Assembly (NCBI RefSeq): GCF_013032855.1
Contig: NZ_WQDA01000001.1
Location: forward strand, 999,501 to 1,063,500
DNA from: Ruegeria arenilitoris
GTDB lineage: Bacteria > Pseudomonadota > Alphaproteobacteria > Rhodobacterales > Rhodobacteraceae
Length of the DNA: 64,000 nucleotides
Direction: 5' to 3'
Positions within the stretch are counted from its first letter, which is position 1. Each line of letters opens with the position of its first letter. The notes beneath the pieces are model-generated. The model was not told the origin of the DNA. It saw only the letters and a list, made by a program, of their open reading frames with translations, and did no database searches. The translations under genes and the position numbers were made by a program. Below are positions 8,661-15,912 of this stretch, piece by piece.

Positions 8661-9776
8661 TCATTGCTGTCCGGTCGCCACCAGATACCCGATGCCGGCT
8701 GCCGCCAGCAGGCCCAGGACCACCGCAATCGTGATCTTGATCGCCGACCAGGGCCGTTCACCCTGCACCTGACCGGTGCGACCGTTGACGACAAAGCGAT
8801 AGGTCTGGCCGCGATACTTGTACGCGGCCATCCAGACCGGCAGCAGGATGTGCTTGAAGGTCACGTCGCAGATCTCGGTTTCGATCGCGTGGATGCGCTG
8901 CCGGTCGCCGCCGATGTCAAAGCGGACGTCGCGCTCGATCACGCGGGCCATGTGACCGCGGGCTTCCTGATAACCTTGCTGCAGATCGACCGTGTAGGCC
9001 TCGGCCCGGAACCCGGCCAGGTACTCGGGCTGATAGGGCTCGAGCGCGGGCAGGTCCCAAGGTTGCAGCGCGTCGGTGTATGACTTGGGTAGCGATTGCG
9101 AGGCCAGCACCAGCACGTCGTCGAAGAACCGGGCCACCCGGCCGGATTTCGGCGTCCAGCGCACCTTGGGCACTTGCTGCTGCACCCGCTTGCCGTCACG
9201 CACCACCGTCCGGGTTTCGTAATAGACCACGCCCCGTTCGCCGCGATAGGCCGATTTCGTATCGGCGTCGAACGTCCAGTAGGGCACATAGATGCCCTGC
9301 ATCCTGCGGCCTTTGCGGGCATAGTCCTTTAGCCCGTTCGGCGCGAACCACAGCCGCCCCAGCCAGTCGCTCATGGCCTTGTGCGCGGCGCGTTCGTCCA
9401 GCGCAAAGGGCAGAACGCCGCGCGGTTTGATGTGCCGGTTCACGCCGGTATCGGTCACCACCGGGGTGGCGCAGAACGGGCATTCCGCGGCGTGGGTGTT
9501 GGGGTCGAACTCGACCTGCGCCGCGCAGTTGGGGCAGGTCAGAACCCGCGTCTCTTCGATCTCGCTGTCGGGCAAGCGGTCGGCGATGGCGGCGTCGAAG
9601 TCCAGTTCGCGCAGGCTGGCGCCGCCCCAGGGGCCAGCCCCGATCGGTTCGGAATGGCCGCAATGGTCACAGGTCAGCGTGCCGGATTGCGGGTCGAACC
9701 GATAGTCCGCGCCGCAATTGTCACATGGAAAACGATGTTCCGCAGAACCGGGTGGCGGAGCAGGGGGCTGTGTCAT
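8661..9776 (-). CDS. Zinc-ribbon protein with C-terminal membrane anchor (YdjG/TFIIB-type zinc finger)
   Basis: This 371-residue protein opens with two four-cysteine zinc ribbons: CDNCGADYRF with CDHCGH near residues 19-41, and CPNCAAQVEF with CPFCATPVV near residues 81-104. A conserved middle domain (YVPYWTFDADTKSAYRGERG) follows, then one C-terminal membrane span (TIAVVLGLLAAAGIGYLVA). Bacillus YdjG has a comparable zinc-ribbon plus membrane arrangement and works with the SPFH protein YdjI in membrane stress; the SPFH gene two positions upstream makes that analogy reasonable. It is the last gene of the cluster, six bases after the CPCC gene. The biochemical role is unknown. Confidence 0.8.
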   Translation of the reverse strand: MTQPPAPPPGSAEHRFPCDNCGADYRFDPQSGTLTCDHCGHSEPIGAGPWGGASLRELDFDAAIADRLPDSEIEETRVLTCPNCAAQVEFDPNTHAAECPFCATPVVTDTGVNRHIKPRGVLPFALDERAAHKAMSDWLGRLWFAPNGLKDYARKGRRMQGIYVPYWTFDADTKSAYRGERGVVYYETRTVVRDGKRVQQQVPKVRWTPKSGRVARFFDDVLVLASQSLPKSYTDALQPWDLPALEPYQPEYLAGFRAEAYTVDLQQGYQEARGHMARVIERDVRFDIGGDRQRIHAIETEICDVTFKHILLPVWMAAYKYRGQTYRFVVNGRTGQVQGERPWSAIKITIAVVLGLLAAAGIGYLVATGQQ

Positions 9777-9782
9777 GGGGGG

Positions 9783-10100
9783 TCACGTGTCGAGGGGAAA
9801 GTGAAGATAGGCTGCGCGCTGCTCCTCAGGCAGGACATGCGGCAGCATCGCCGCTTCGCAGGCCCCGATCGCCCTGAAATTCTCGCGCGCCTCGGCCAGC
9901 GTCAGGCCGTGATTGGCGGCAGAGGGCTCGCGGGGGTTCTTGTCGTACAGAATGTCCTCGTCCTCCCAAAAGCAGATCGCGCAGATCAGGTAGGCCCCGC
10001 GCTTGGCCAGGGTGACATAACCGCAGCACGGGCAGATGAATTGCGGCGGCTGCGGCGCTTTGCGCCCGCCTGTCTTCGAGTGTTTCCGCGATGCGGGCAT
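9783..10100 (-). CDS. CPCC family cysteine-rich small protein
   Basis: This 105-residue protein has a compact metal-binding-looking region: ICPCCGYVTL near residue 22 and CAICFWEDED near residue 40, then an acidic/aromatic tail with the motif GLTLAEARENFRAIGA. This is the CPCC family (cysteine-rich, probably a zinc ribbon), whose function is not established. The basic N-terminus (MPASRKHSKTGGRK) is cytoplasmic in character. It is packed between the SPFH and zinc-ribbon genes with gaps of 9 and 6 bases. Confidence 0.82.
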   Translation of the reverse strand: MPASRKHSKTGGRKAPQPPQFICPCCGYVTLAKRGAYLICAICFWEDEDILYDKNPREPSAANHGLTLAEARENFRAIGACEAAMLPHVLPEEQRAAYLHFPLDT

Positions 10101-10109
10101 GCCGATGCC

Positions 10110-11258
10110 TCACGCCCCGGGCGGCGGAGGCGGCAGGATCGTGAACAGCTGCGCGAGTTCCTGCACCTCGCCCGCTTTCTTCCAGCCGTCCTGACCGGGC
10201 GTCCACACGAAAGTGTCCCGCGTAATTTCTCCCTCGCTGGCCATGCGGCCCATCTTGGCCTTCGAGAACGGACCGCTCGTCTGGCCATCCACCGCGATAT
10301 GCCAGACATGCTCGACTGGCGGCGGGGGCGGCGGGGCCGCATGCGCTGATGGTTGCGGGGCAGCGGGCGCGGGCGCGCCCCACGGGCCAAACGGCTGACC
10401 CGCTGCCATGTTCGACATCTGGTTCGCCATCGCCATGCCCATTCCCATACCAAGGCCAGCACCCATGCCACCGCCTCCGTTCGGGTTGCTGGCGGCCGCC
10501 GTCATCGCCTCGGCCGCGGAATACTGGGTGAATTTGCCCAGATCCCCCGCCAGCCCCATCGAAGTACGCTTGTCCAGCGCCGCCTCGACCGCCGGTGGCA
10601 GCGAAATGTTCTCGATGTAGAATTCCGGCATTTCCAGCCCGTAGCCATCCAGCACAGGCGAGACCTCGGCCGCGATCAGCTTGCCCAGATCGGCGGTGTT
10701 GGCGGCCATGTCCAGAACCGGAATGCCCGAGCCTGCGATGACCCGGCTGAATTCCTGCACGATGATGTTGCGGATCTGAAAGCTGATCTCGTCCATGGTG
10801 AATTCGCCATCGGTGCCGACGATCTCGACCAGGAAACGGGCCGGGTCCTTGACACGAATCGTGTAGGTGCCATAGGCGCGGATCCGGGTCGGGCCGAATT
10901 CCGGGTCGCGCAGCATGATCGGGTTCTTGGTGCCCCATTTCAGGTCGTTGAACCGGGTCGTGTTGACGAAGTAGATCTCGGACTTGAACGGCGACTGGAA
11001 CCCGTGATCCCAGTGCTGCAGCGTCGTCATGATCGGCATGTTGTTGGTCTCAAGCATGTAGAGGCCGGGCGTGAACACGTCGGCCAGCTGGCCTTCGTGC
11101 ACGAATACGGCCGCCTGGCCCTCGCGCACGGTCAGCTTGGCGCCATACTTGATCTCGTGGCCTTCGCGCTCGAACCGCCAGACCATCGTGTCGCGGGTGT
11201 CGTCCACCCAATGAATGACATCAATGAATTCTCCGGTCAGAAAATCGAAAATTCCCAT
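10110..11258 (-). CDS. SPFH domain protein (YdjI/virion-core-like) with C-terminal GYF_2 domain
   Basis: This 382-residue protein starts MGIFDFLTGEFIDVIHW, the signature of the YdjI-type SPFH family, with the SPFH/band-7 domain over about residues 30-240. A Gly/Met-rich linker (residues 255-285) and a Pro/Ala-rich linker (about 290-320) lead to a GYF_2-like domain near residues 320-375 (WHIAVDGQTSGPFSKAKM). SPFH proteins form membrane-associated oligomers; GYF-type domains bind proline-rich peptides. AGGAGA lies nine bases before the ATG. It sits between the DUF2927 and CPCC genes. Membrane-stress function is inferred from Bacillus YdjI. Confidence 0.88.
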   Translation of the reverse strand: MGIFDFLTGEFIDVIHWVDDTRDTMVWRFEREGHEIKYGAKLTVREGQAAVFVHEGQLADVFTPGLYMLETNNMPIMTTLQHWDHGFQSPFKSEIYFVNTTRFNDLKWGTKNPIMLRDPEFGPTRIRAYGTYTIRVKDPARFLVEIVGTDGEFTMDEISFQIRNIIVQEFSRVIAGSGIPVLDMAANTADLGKLIAAEVSPVLDGYGLEMPEFYIENISLPPAVEAALDKRTSMGLAGDLGKFTQYSAAEAMTAAASNPNGGGGMGAGLGMGMGMAMANQMSNMAAGQPFGPWGAPAPAAPQPSAHAAPPPPPPVEHVWHIAVDGQTSGPFSKAKMGRMASEGEITRDTFVWTPGQDGWKKAGEVQELAQLFTILPPPPPGA

Positions 11259-11280
11259 CTGGGTTCTCCTGTCATCGGGG

Positions 11281-12234
11281 TCAGAGCGACTGCCCCATCA
11301 ATTCACGGGCGATGATCCGCACCACCGGCGCGGCCTCTTGCGCGGTCATGCCGGGTTTCAGGCGCGGATCATACAACATCGTCAGCAGCTTTTCGTCATG
11401 GCTGGTCAGCAGGGCGAATTCGTCATCATCGTTGAAGATCGACGGTCGTGCCCGGGGGCTGTCATTGGGCAGGCCCAGCCCCTGGGCGATTTCCTCGTGG
11501 ATGCAGCTCAGCCGCATCAAGTCGGGGTGCTCGGCCCGCACCAACGCAACCGCACCAGTATAGGTGTTCGGTGCCCCGTTCGACGCCGAGGCGAAGACAA
11601 AGCAATAGAACGAGCGCGGTAAATCCTGAAACAGGTTCAACTGAGCCTGTCCGATACTGGGAAACAACTGGCGCAGTCGCGTTTGCACGAATTCCGTATC
11701 GTCATCGCCGGCGACGAAGACATGGAAGTTCGCGTTTCTGGTTACGGTCGAGATCGGGTGGCCAGTCAAGGACGACATGCGTTCGGTATAGGCCCGGATC
11801 TGTGCCTTGTCGGCCGCACGTTGGTCTGGCGATACTGACGGCCCGAACTCTGCCTGTATCCGGACCGGGCCAGACCAGCGGCTTAGCCTTCCGCTGGTAC
11901 GTTGGCTGCTGCCAGATACGGCGGCGCCGGGATACTCGCTGTAGAACGCGATGGCTTCGAAATTCCGGGCCAAATCATCCGCATCAAACGGGGTGTCCGG
12001 CCCGCCACCGTCTGTACGCATCAGACCTCGGGTCAACAGGTCGCGCTCGACGCGCTGATAATAACGCGCCAGATCCTGGCTTGCCGCCGAAGGTTCGACA
12101 TAAGCATTGGCCAATTGCGGCTGGGACGGGCGCGCCTGCGGGGCAATCGAGGACTCGAGCGCGTCATCGCAATTGGCCAAGATCAGCAATGCAGCTGCCC
12201 CCAACCCGTGCCCTAGAAATCTTCGAAGCCGCAC
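11281..12234 (-). CDS. DUF2927 family lipoprotein (putative metalloprotease-like fold)
   Basis: This 317-residue protein has a lipoprotein signal (basic start, then AAALLILANC, lipidated Cys near residue 22). Its C-terminal domain contains HEEIAQGLGLPNDS near residue 243, resembling the HExxQxxG/zincin pattern reported in DUF2927 proteins, followed by SIFNDDDEFA and LYDPRLKPGM. The start codon is GTG at 12234 with AGGAGA upstream. The protein should be anchored in the periplasm, so the cluster spans cytoplasm, inner membrane and periplasm. Protease activity is a guess from the motif only. Confidence 0.82.
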   Translation of the reverse strand: MRLRRFLGHGLGAAALLILANCDDALESSIAPQARPSQPQLANAYVEPSAASQDLARYYQRVERDLLTRGLMRTDGGGPDTPFDADDLARNFEAIAFYSEYPGAAVSGSSQRTSGRLSRWSGPVRIQAEFGPSVSPDQRAADKAQIRAYTERMSSLTGHPISTVTRNANFHVFVAGDDDTEFVQTRLRQLFPSIGQAQLNLFQDLPRSFYCFVFASASNGAPNTYTGAVALVRAEHPDLMRLSCIHEEIAQGLGLPNDSPRARPSIFNDDDEFALLTSHDEKLLTMLYDPRLKPGMTAQEAAPVVRIIARELMGQSL

Positions 12235-12247
12235 CTGCGATGTCTCC

Positions 12248-13438
12248 TTAGCCCGGAACGGCGGTTCCGGCCGTATCGCCCAGCCCGTCTTTCCTGGCCT
12301 TGGCCGAAGCCAAGGTGTCCCGCAGCTCGGCTTCCATCTTCTTCAGCTCTTCTTCTGCGGCGGCCCGTTTCGCCTTGCCTTCGTCAGCGATGGCGAGGCT
12401 TTCATTGATCGTGCCGATCAGATCCTCGTTGGCCTTCTTGACGGCTTCGATGTCGAACACCCCGCGCTCCATTTCCTCGCGGATCATCTTGTTCGACTGG
12501 CGCAGGTTTGCGGCGTTCGAGGTCAGCAACTCGTTCGTCAGATCGTTGGCATCGCGCACGGCGGCTGCGGCCTCGGCGCTGCGCTGGATGGTGACCGCCT
12601 GTGCCAGCTGGGTTTCCCACAGCGGCACGGTGTTGACCAAGGTCGAGTTGATCTTGGTCACCAGCGACTTGTCGTTCTCCTGAACCAGCCGGATCGAGGG
12701 CAGCGATTGCATCGTCACCTGTCGCGTCAGCTTCAGGTCATGCACACGCCGTTCCAGATCGTCGCGGGCGGCCCGCAGGTCGCGCAGTTCCTGCGCCTTC
12801 ATCACCTGCTGATCTTCTGGGGCGGCCTTCACCTCGGCCTCTTTCTCGGGGATGTCATGGCTGTCAAGTTCGGTCAGCTTCTCTTCACCGGCGGCGATGT
12901 ACAACGCCAGTTCATCATAGAAATCCAGCGTCTTTTCATACAGCAGGTCCAGCGACTTGATGTCCTTCAGCAGCGTGTGCTCGTGCGACAGAAGGTTGTC
13001 GGTGATCCGGTCGATCTGATCCTGAACCTCTTCGTAGCGCGCAGTGAACTTGGCGAAAGGCGCGGCGCGGCCCAGCAGTTTCTCCCACCAGCTGCGCTCG
13101 CGGCGCACGTCCAGTTCGGAAACCGAAAAGCCGCGGATCGTGGTGACGATGTCGCGAAGGCTGTCGCCGGCGGGGCCGACATCCTTGTTGCGCACGTCGG
13201 CCAGCATGGCCTGGCTGATTTCCTGCAGCTCGGCTTGCGCCGCCGAGCCAAAAGCAACGATCGAGTTGGTGTCGCCCATGTCGATTTCAGACATGCGCTT
13301 GCGGATTTCGGCACCCACCGGTTCGTCCGCTTCTTCCAATGGCACGATCTCGGAACTCGGCTCGGGCAATGAGACGGCTGCAACTTCCTGAACCAGCGTT
13401 TCGGCCTCGGCCGCCTTTTTCTTGATTTCGTCAGACAT
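12248..13438 (-). CDS. telA: Toxic anion resistance protein TelA
   Basis: This 396-residue soluble protein is largely helical and matches TelA/KlaA family features: DPVGAEIRKRM-like N-terminus, FGSAAQAELQEISQAML, RRERSWWEKLLGRAAPFAKF, and QSLPSIRLVQENDKSLVTKI. TelA proteins were linked to tellurite resistance on plasmids and later to cell-envelope stress responses; the mechanism is unsettled. It follows the XpaC-like gene by 30 bases. The co-occurrence of TelA and XpaC is a recurrent gene pair, so the assignment is strong even though the molecular role is not. Confidence 0.93.
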   Translation of the reverse strand: MSDEIKKKAAEAETLVQEVAAVSLPEPSSEIVPLEEADEPVGAEIRKRMSEIDMGDTNSIVAFGSAAQAELQEISQAMLADVRNKDVGPAGDSLRDIVTTIRGFSVSELDVRRERSWWEKLLGRAAPFAKFTARYEEVQDQIDRITDNLLSHEHTLLKDIKSLDLLYEKTLDFYDELALYIAAGEEKLTELDSHDIPEKEAEVKAAPEDQQVMKAQELRDLRAARDDLERRVHDLKLTRQVTMQSLPSIRLVQENDKSLVTKINSTLVNTVPLWETQLAQAVTIQRSAEAAAAVRDANDLTNELLTSNAANLRQSNKMIREEMERGVFDIEAVKKANEDLIGTINESLAIADEGKAKRAAAEEELKKMEAELRDTLASAKARKDGLGDTAGTAVPG

Positions 13439-13468
13439 GAGAAGCTTCCCTGTTCTTGGTTTGGCCGG

Positions 13469-14383
13469 TCAGTCGAGCCGGACGCCTTCGCGCTGCAGCC
13501 TTTCACGCAGCACGTCGATTTCGACCGTCAGATCACTGCGGTCATCCAATAGCATCTTTCGGGTGCGGGCCGAGAAATTCTGCTCGAGGTCGTCCAGCAG
13601 CGCCGAGTAGTCGGACAAAGCCTGCGGGTCGCGGGTGCGCGCATAGACATCAGCAAACTTGATCGTCGCATCGCGGGCGCCCTGCAGATAGACGGTCAGG
13701 TATTTGCGGGCACCGGCCAGATCGCGCGGGTCTTCCTCGACCGTACGGAACAGGTCGCGGGCGGTAGTTTGGAACCGCTCGACCCGGGCTTCGATCCTGC
13801 GGTCGCCGGCCCGTTTGATGGCATCCGTCATTTGGTTCAGATGCACTTCGGCATCTTCGACTACGCGGGCGACCCGGTCCTGTTGATAGGTGTCCACACC
13901 CTCCATGCCCTTGTTCTTCATCGGGTCGAGGCCGAAGGCGACGGAATGCAGCGCTGTGGCCACGCCGCCGAACAAGACCGGCGCCAGCAGGCTGACCTGG
14001 CTGGCGGCCTCGGCTTCCAGATAGTCATTGCGATAGGCGGCCAGACCCACCCCCAGCCCAGTCAAAACGGATGAGAAGATCTTGCGTGGAAAGGCTGGGC
14101 GGCGCGCGGTGCGGCGCGCGTTGTAGGCATCCTCGGCTTTCAGCCCTTCCCGCAGCAGAAAGGCGGCAGCGGTCAGAATGCCGGCGGCGACCAATCCAAG
14201 TGTCATCCCGATCGCGCCGTCGTTGAGCGACAAAAAGACCAGCGGGATCGCCGGAACGAACATCACATTGGCGCGGGCGCCGACCGGGTTCACTCGGGCA
14301 CCATCGTATTGCCCGCGCGGGGCGGGCGCGTCGGTGTCGGATTGGCCGTCGGGGCTGAACTTTCCGCCGTATCGCTTGGCCAT
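13469..14383 (-). CDS. xpaC: XpaC-like protein (5-bromo-4-chloroindolyl phosphate hydrolysis family)
   Basis: This 304-residue protein has a disordered, polar N-terminus, two hydrophobic segments (VMFVPAIPLVFLSL and MTLGLVAAGILTAAAFLL), a third weakly hydrophobic stretch (SLLAPVLFGGVATAL), and a long helical C-terminus rich in Arg/Glu. This matches the XpaC family that accompanies TelA. The family name comes from a phenotypic assay and does not establish phosphatase activity. I chose ATG 14383 (MAKRYGGKF) over a TTG at 14401; it lies four bases after the stop of the 29-residue ORF. Confidence 0.88.
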   Translation of the reverse strand: MAKRYGGKFSPDGQSDTDAPAPRGQYDGARVNPVGARANVMFVPAIPLVFLSLNDGAIGMTLGLVAAGILTAAAFLLREGLKAEDAYNARRTARRPAFPRKIFSSVLTGLGVGLAAYRNDYLEAEAASQVSLLAPVLFGGVATALHSVAFGLDPMKNKGMEGVDTYQQDRVARVVEDAEVHLNQMTDAIKRAGDRRIEARVERFQTTARDLFRTVEEDPRDLAGARKYLTVYLQGARDATIKFADVYARTRDPQALSDYSALLDDLEQNFSARTRKMLLDDRSDLTVEIDVLRERLQREGVRLD

Positions 14384-14387
14384 GGCG

Positions 14388-14477
14388 TCAGAGCCCCCCA
14401 AGCCAACCGGTGCAGACGCCGAACAACAGCACCAGCAGGGCCGCGTAGGCCATTTTTTGCACTCCGGTCCCGGACAT
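14388..14477 (-). CDS. 29-residue putative single-span membrane peptide heading the XpaC/TelA cluster
   Basis: The reading frame encodes MSGTGVQKMAYAALL... to a C-terminal GWLGGL: a short polar start followed by about 16 hydrophobic residues with one cysteine. A strong GGAGG lies five bases before the ATG, and the stop lies four bases before the XpaC start. The ribosome site, the hydrophobic span and the placement support a real gene, either a small membrane protein or a leader peptide. I cannot show conservation from the sequence alone. Confidence 0.7.
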   Translation of the reverse strand: MSGTGVQKMAYAALLVLLFGVCTGWLGGL

Positions 14478-14499
14478 GACGTCCTCCAACTGCGGTTGT

Positions 14500-14527
14500 C
14501 CCCTTGAAAACCTAGGGGATCAAGGGG
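14500..14527. promoter_or_regulatory. Dyad before the XpaC/TelA cluster
   Basis: Perfect 8-base arms CCCCTTGA (14500-14507) and TCAAGGGG (14520-14527) flank a centred palindrome CCTAGG (14511-14516). It lies 23 bases upstream of the 29-residue ORF start and after the pseudouridine synthase stop. This could be a repressor or activator operator, or a hairpin in the leader; there is no T-run on the minus strand to suggest a terminator. Confidence 0.5.
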
Positions 14528-14560
14528 CTTGGCGCTAGGGGGAAGGTTCGATAACCCGCG

Positions 14561-15373
14561 TCAATTGCGTGATTTCTTGCCGACCGGCCTGCGGGATCTT
14601 TGAGGGCGGCTTGGGCGTTTCGCAGCAGCCGGTGGGGTTTCAGGTTCCAGACCCAACTGGTCGCGCAGAACGCGGCGGCGGATTTCCTCGACCTCGCCGG
14701 GTTTGAGATTGCCCAGCTGGAACGGCCCGTAGGACACGCGCAACAGCCGATTCACGGTTAAGCCGATGTCTTCGATCGCGCGGCGGATTTCCCGGTTCTT
14801 GCCCTCGCGCAGTCCGATCGTCAGCCATGCATTCGCGCCTTGCTGGCGGTCCAGCGTCACGGTCATGGGCTGAAACTTTTCGCCCTCGATCACAAGGCCC
14901 TGGCGCAGGGGGGCGAAATCCTCGTCCTTGGGGCGGCCGTTGATCCGCACCCGGTACTTGCGCAGCCACCCGGTCGAGGGCAGTTCGAGCTTGCGCTTGA
15001 TGCCCCCGTCATTGGTCAGCAGCAGCAGGCCTTCGGAATTTAGGTCCAGCCGGCCGACGCTCATGACGCGGGGCATGTCCTCGGGCAGGTTGTCGAAGAT
15101 TGTGGGGCGGCCCTTTTCGTCGCGGTTCGTGGTCACAAGGCCGGTTGGCTTGTGATACAGCCACAGACGCGCGGGTTCGGGTTCGGCCACGGGCTTGCCG
15201 TCGACGGTGATCTTGTCGCCGGGCGTGACGTTCAGCGCCGGGCTGTCGATGGTCTTGCCGTTCACGGTTACGCGGCCCGCTTCGATCATGCGTTCGGCCT
15301 CGCGGCGCGAGGCGATGCCGGCACGGGCCAGCACTTTGGCGATCCGGTCGCCAGGAGGAGGGGTGTTGCTCAT
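14561..15373 (-). CDS. Pseudouridine synthase, RsuA/RluB/E/F family
   Basis: This 270-residue enzyme has an N-terminal S4 RNA-binding domain (RIAKVLARAGIASRREAERM) and a catalytic domain with the family motif VGRLDLNSEGLLLLTNDG, whose Asp is the nucleophile that isomerises uridine in rRNA. The C-terminus is an Arg/Lys/Pro-rich tail. The frame is open upstream, but ATG 15373 gives the usual MS...DRIAKVLA start; a longer form would overlap the divergent tadA gene. It is most like RluB (23S rRNA), but RsuA or RluE/F specificity cannot be excluded from sequence alone. Confidence 0.9.
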   Translation of the reverse strand: MSNTPPPGDRIAKVLARAGIASRREAERMIEAGRVTVNGKTIDSPALNVTPGDKITVDGKPVAEPEPARLWLYHKPTGLVTTNRDEKGRPTIFDNLPEDMPRVMSVGRLDLNSEGLLLLTNDGGIKRKLELPSTGWLRKYRVRINGRPKDEDFAPLRQGLVIEGEKFQPMTVTLDRQQGANAWLTIGLREGKNREIRRAIEDIGLTVNRLLRVSYGPFQLGNLKPGEVEEIRRRVLRDQLGLEPETPPAAAKRPSRPQRSRRPVGKKSRN

Positions 15374-15434
15374 GCCCTGCGCATAGCGCATCGGCGCGGC
15401 TTGCGAAAGGTGGGTTTCTGGGGCAGTCAGGGGC

Positions 15435-15905
15435 ATGGTCTTCAGAACGCATATGGACAAGGCGCTTGAACAGGCGCGCGCGGCGGGTGATCGGGGCGAG
15501 GTTCCGGTGGGTGCGGTGATCGTGTCGCCCGATGGGCGGATCATCGCGGCGGACGGCAACCGTACGCGCGAGTTGCACGACCCGACCGCGCATGCCGAGA
15601 TCCTGGTCCTGCGCGCCGCCTGCCGCGCCGTCGGGTCCGAACGTCTGATGGGGCATGACCTGTATGTCACGCTGGAGCCCTGCGCCATGTGTGCCGCGGC
15701 GCTGGCGGCGGCGCGGATCCGGCGGATCTACTATGGGGCCGCCGATCCGAAATCGGGCGGCGTGGCGCATGGGGCGCGGGTGTTCTCGCACCCTCAGGCC
15801 CATCACAGCCCGGAGGTCTATGACGGAATTGCGGCCGAGGACTGCGCCCGGTTGTTGCGCGATTTCTTTGCCGCGCAGCGCGGTGGCGGCGGGTCCAAAG
15901 GCTGA
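15435..15905 (+). CDS. tadA: tRNA-specific adenosine deaminase
   Basis: This 156-residue cytidine/adenosine deaminase-fold protein has the zinc ligand motif AHAEILVLR near residue 54 with the proton-shuttling Glu, and PCAMCAAALAAARI near residues 83-96 with two Cys ligands. TadA converts A34 to inosine in tRNA-Arg(ACG). The start ATG is 61 bases from the divergent pseudouridine synthase start; both genes act on RNA modification, and this divergent pairing is common in alphaproteobacteria. Length fits the family. Confidence 0.96.
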   Translation: MVFRTHMDKALEQARAAGDRGEVPVGAVIVSPDGRIIAADGNRTRELHDPTAHAEILVLRAACRAVGSERLMGHDLYVTLEPCAMCAAALAAARIRRIYYGAADPKSGGVAHGARVFSHPQAHHSPEVYDGIAAEDCARLLRDFFAAQRGGGGSKG

Positions 15906-15912
15906 GGCGCGC

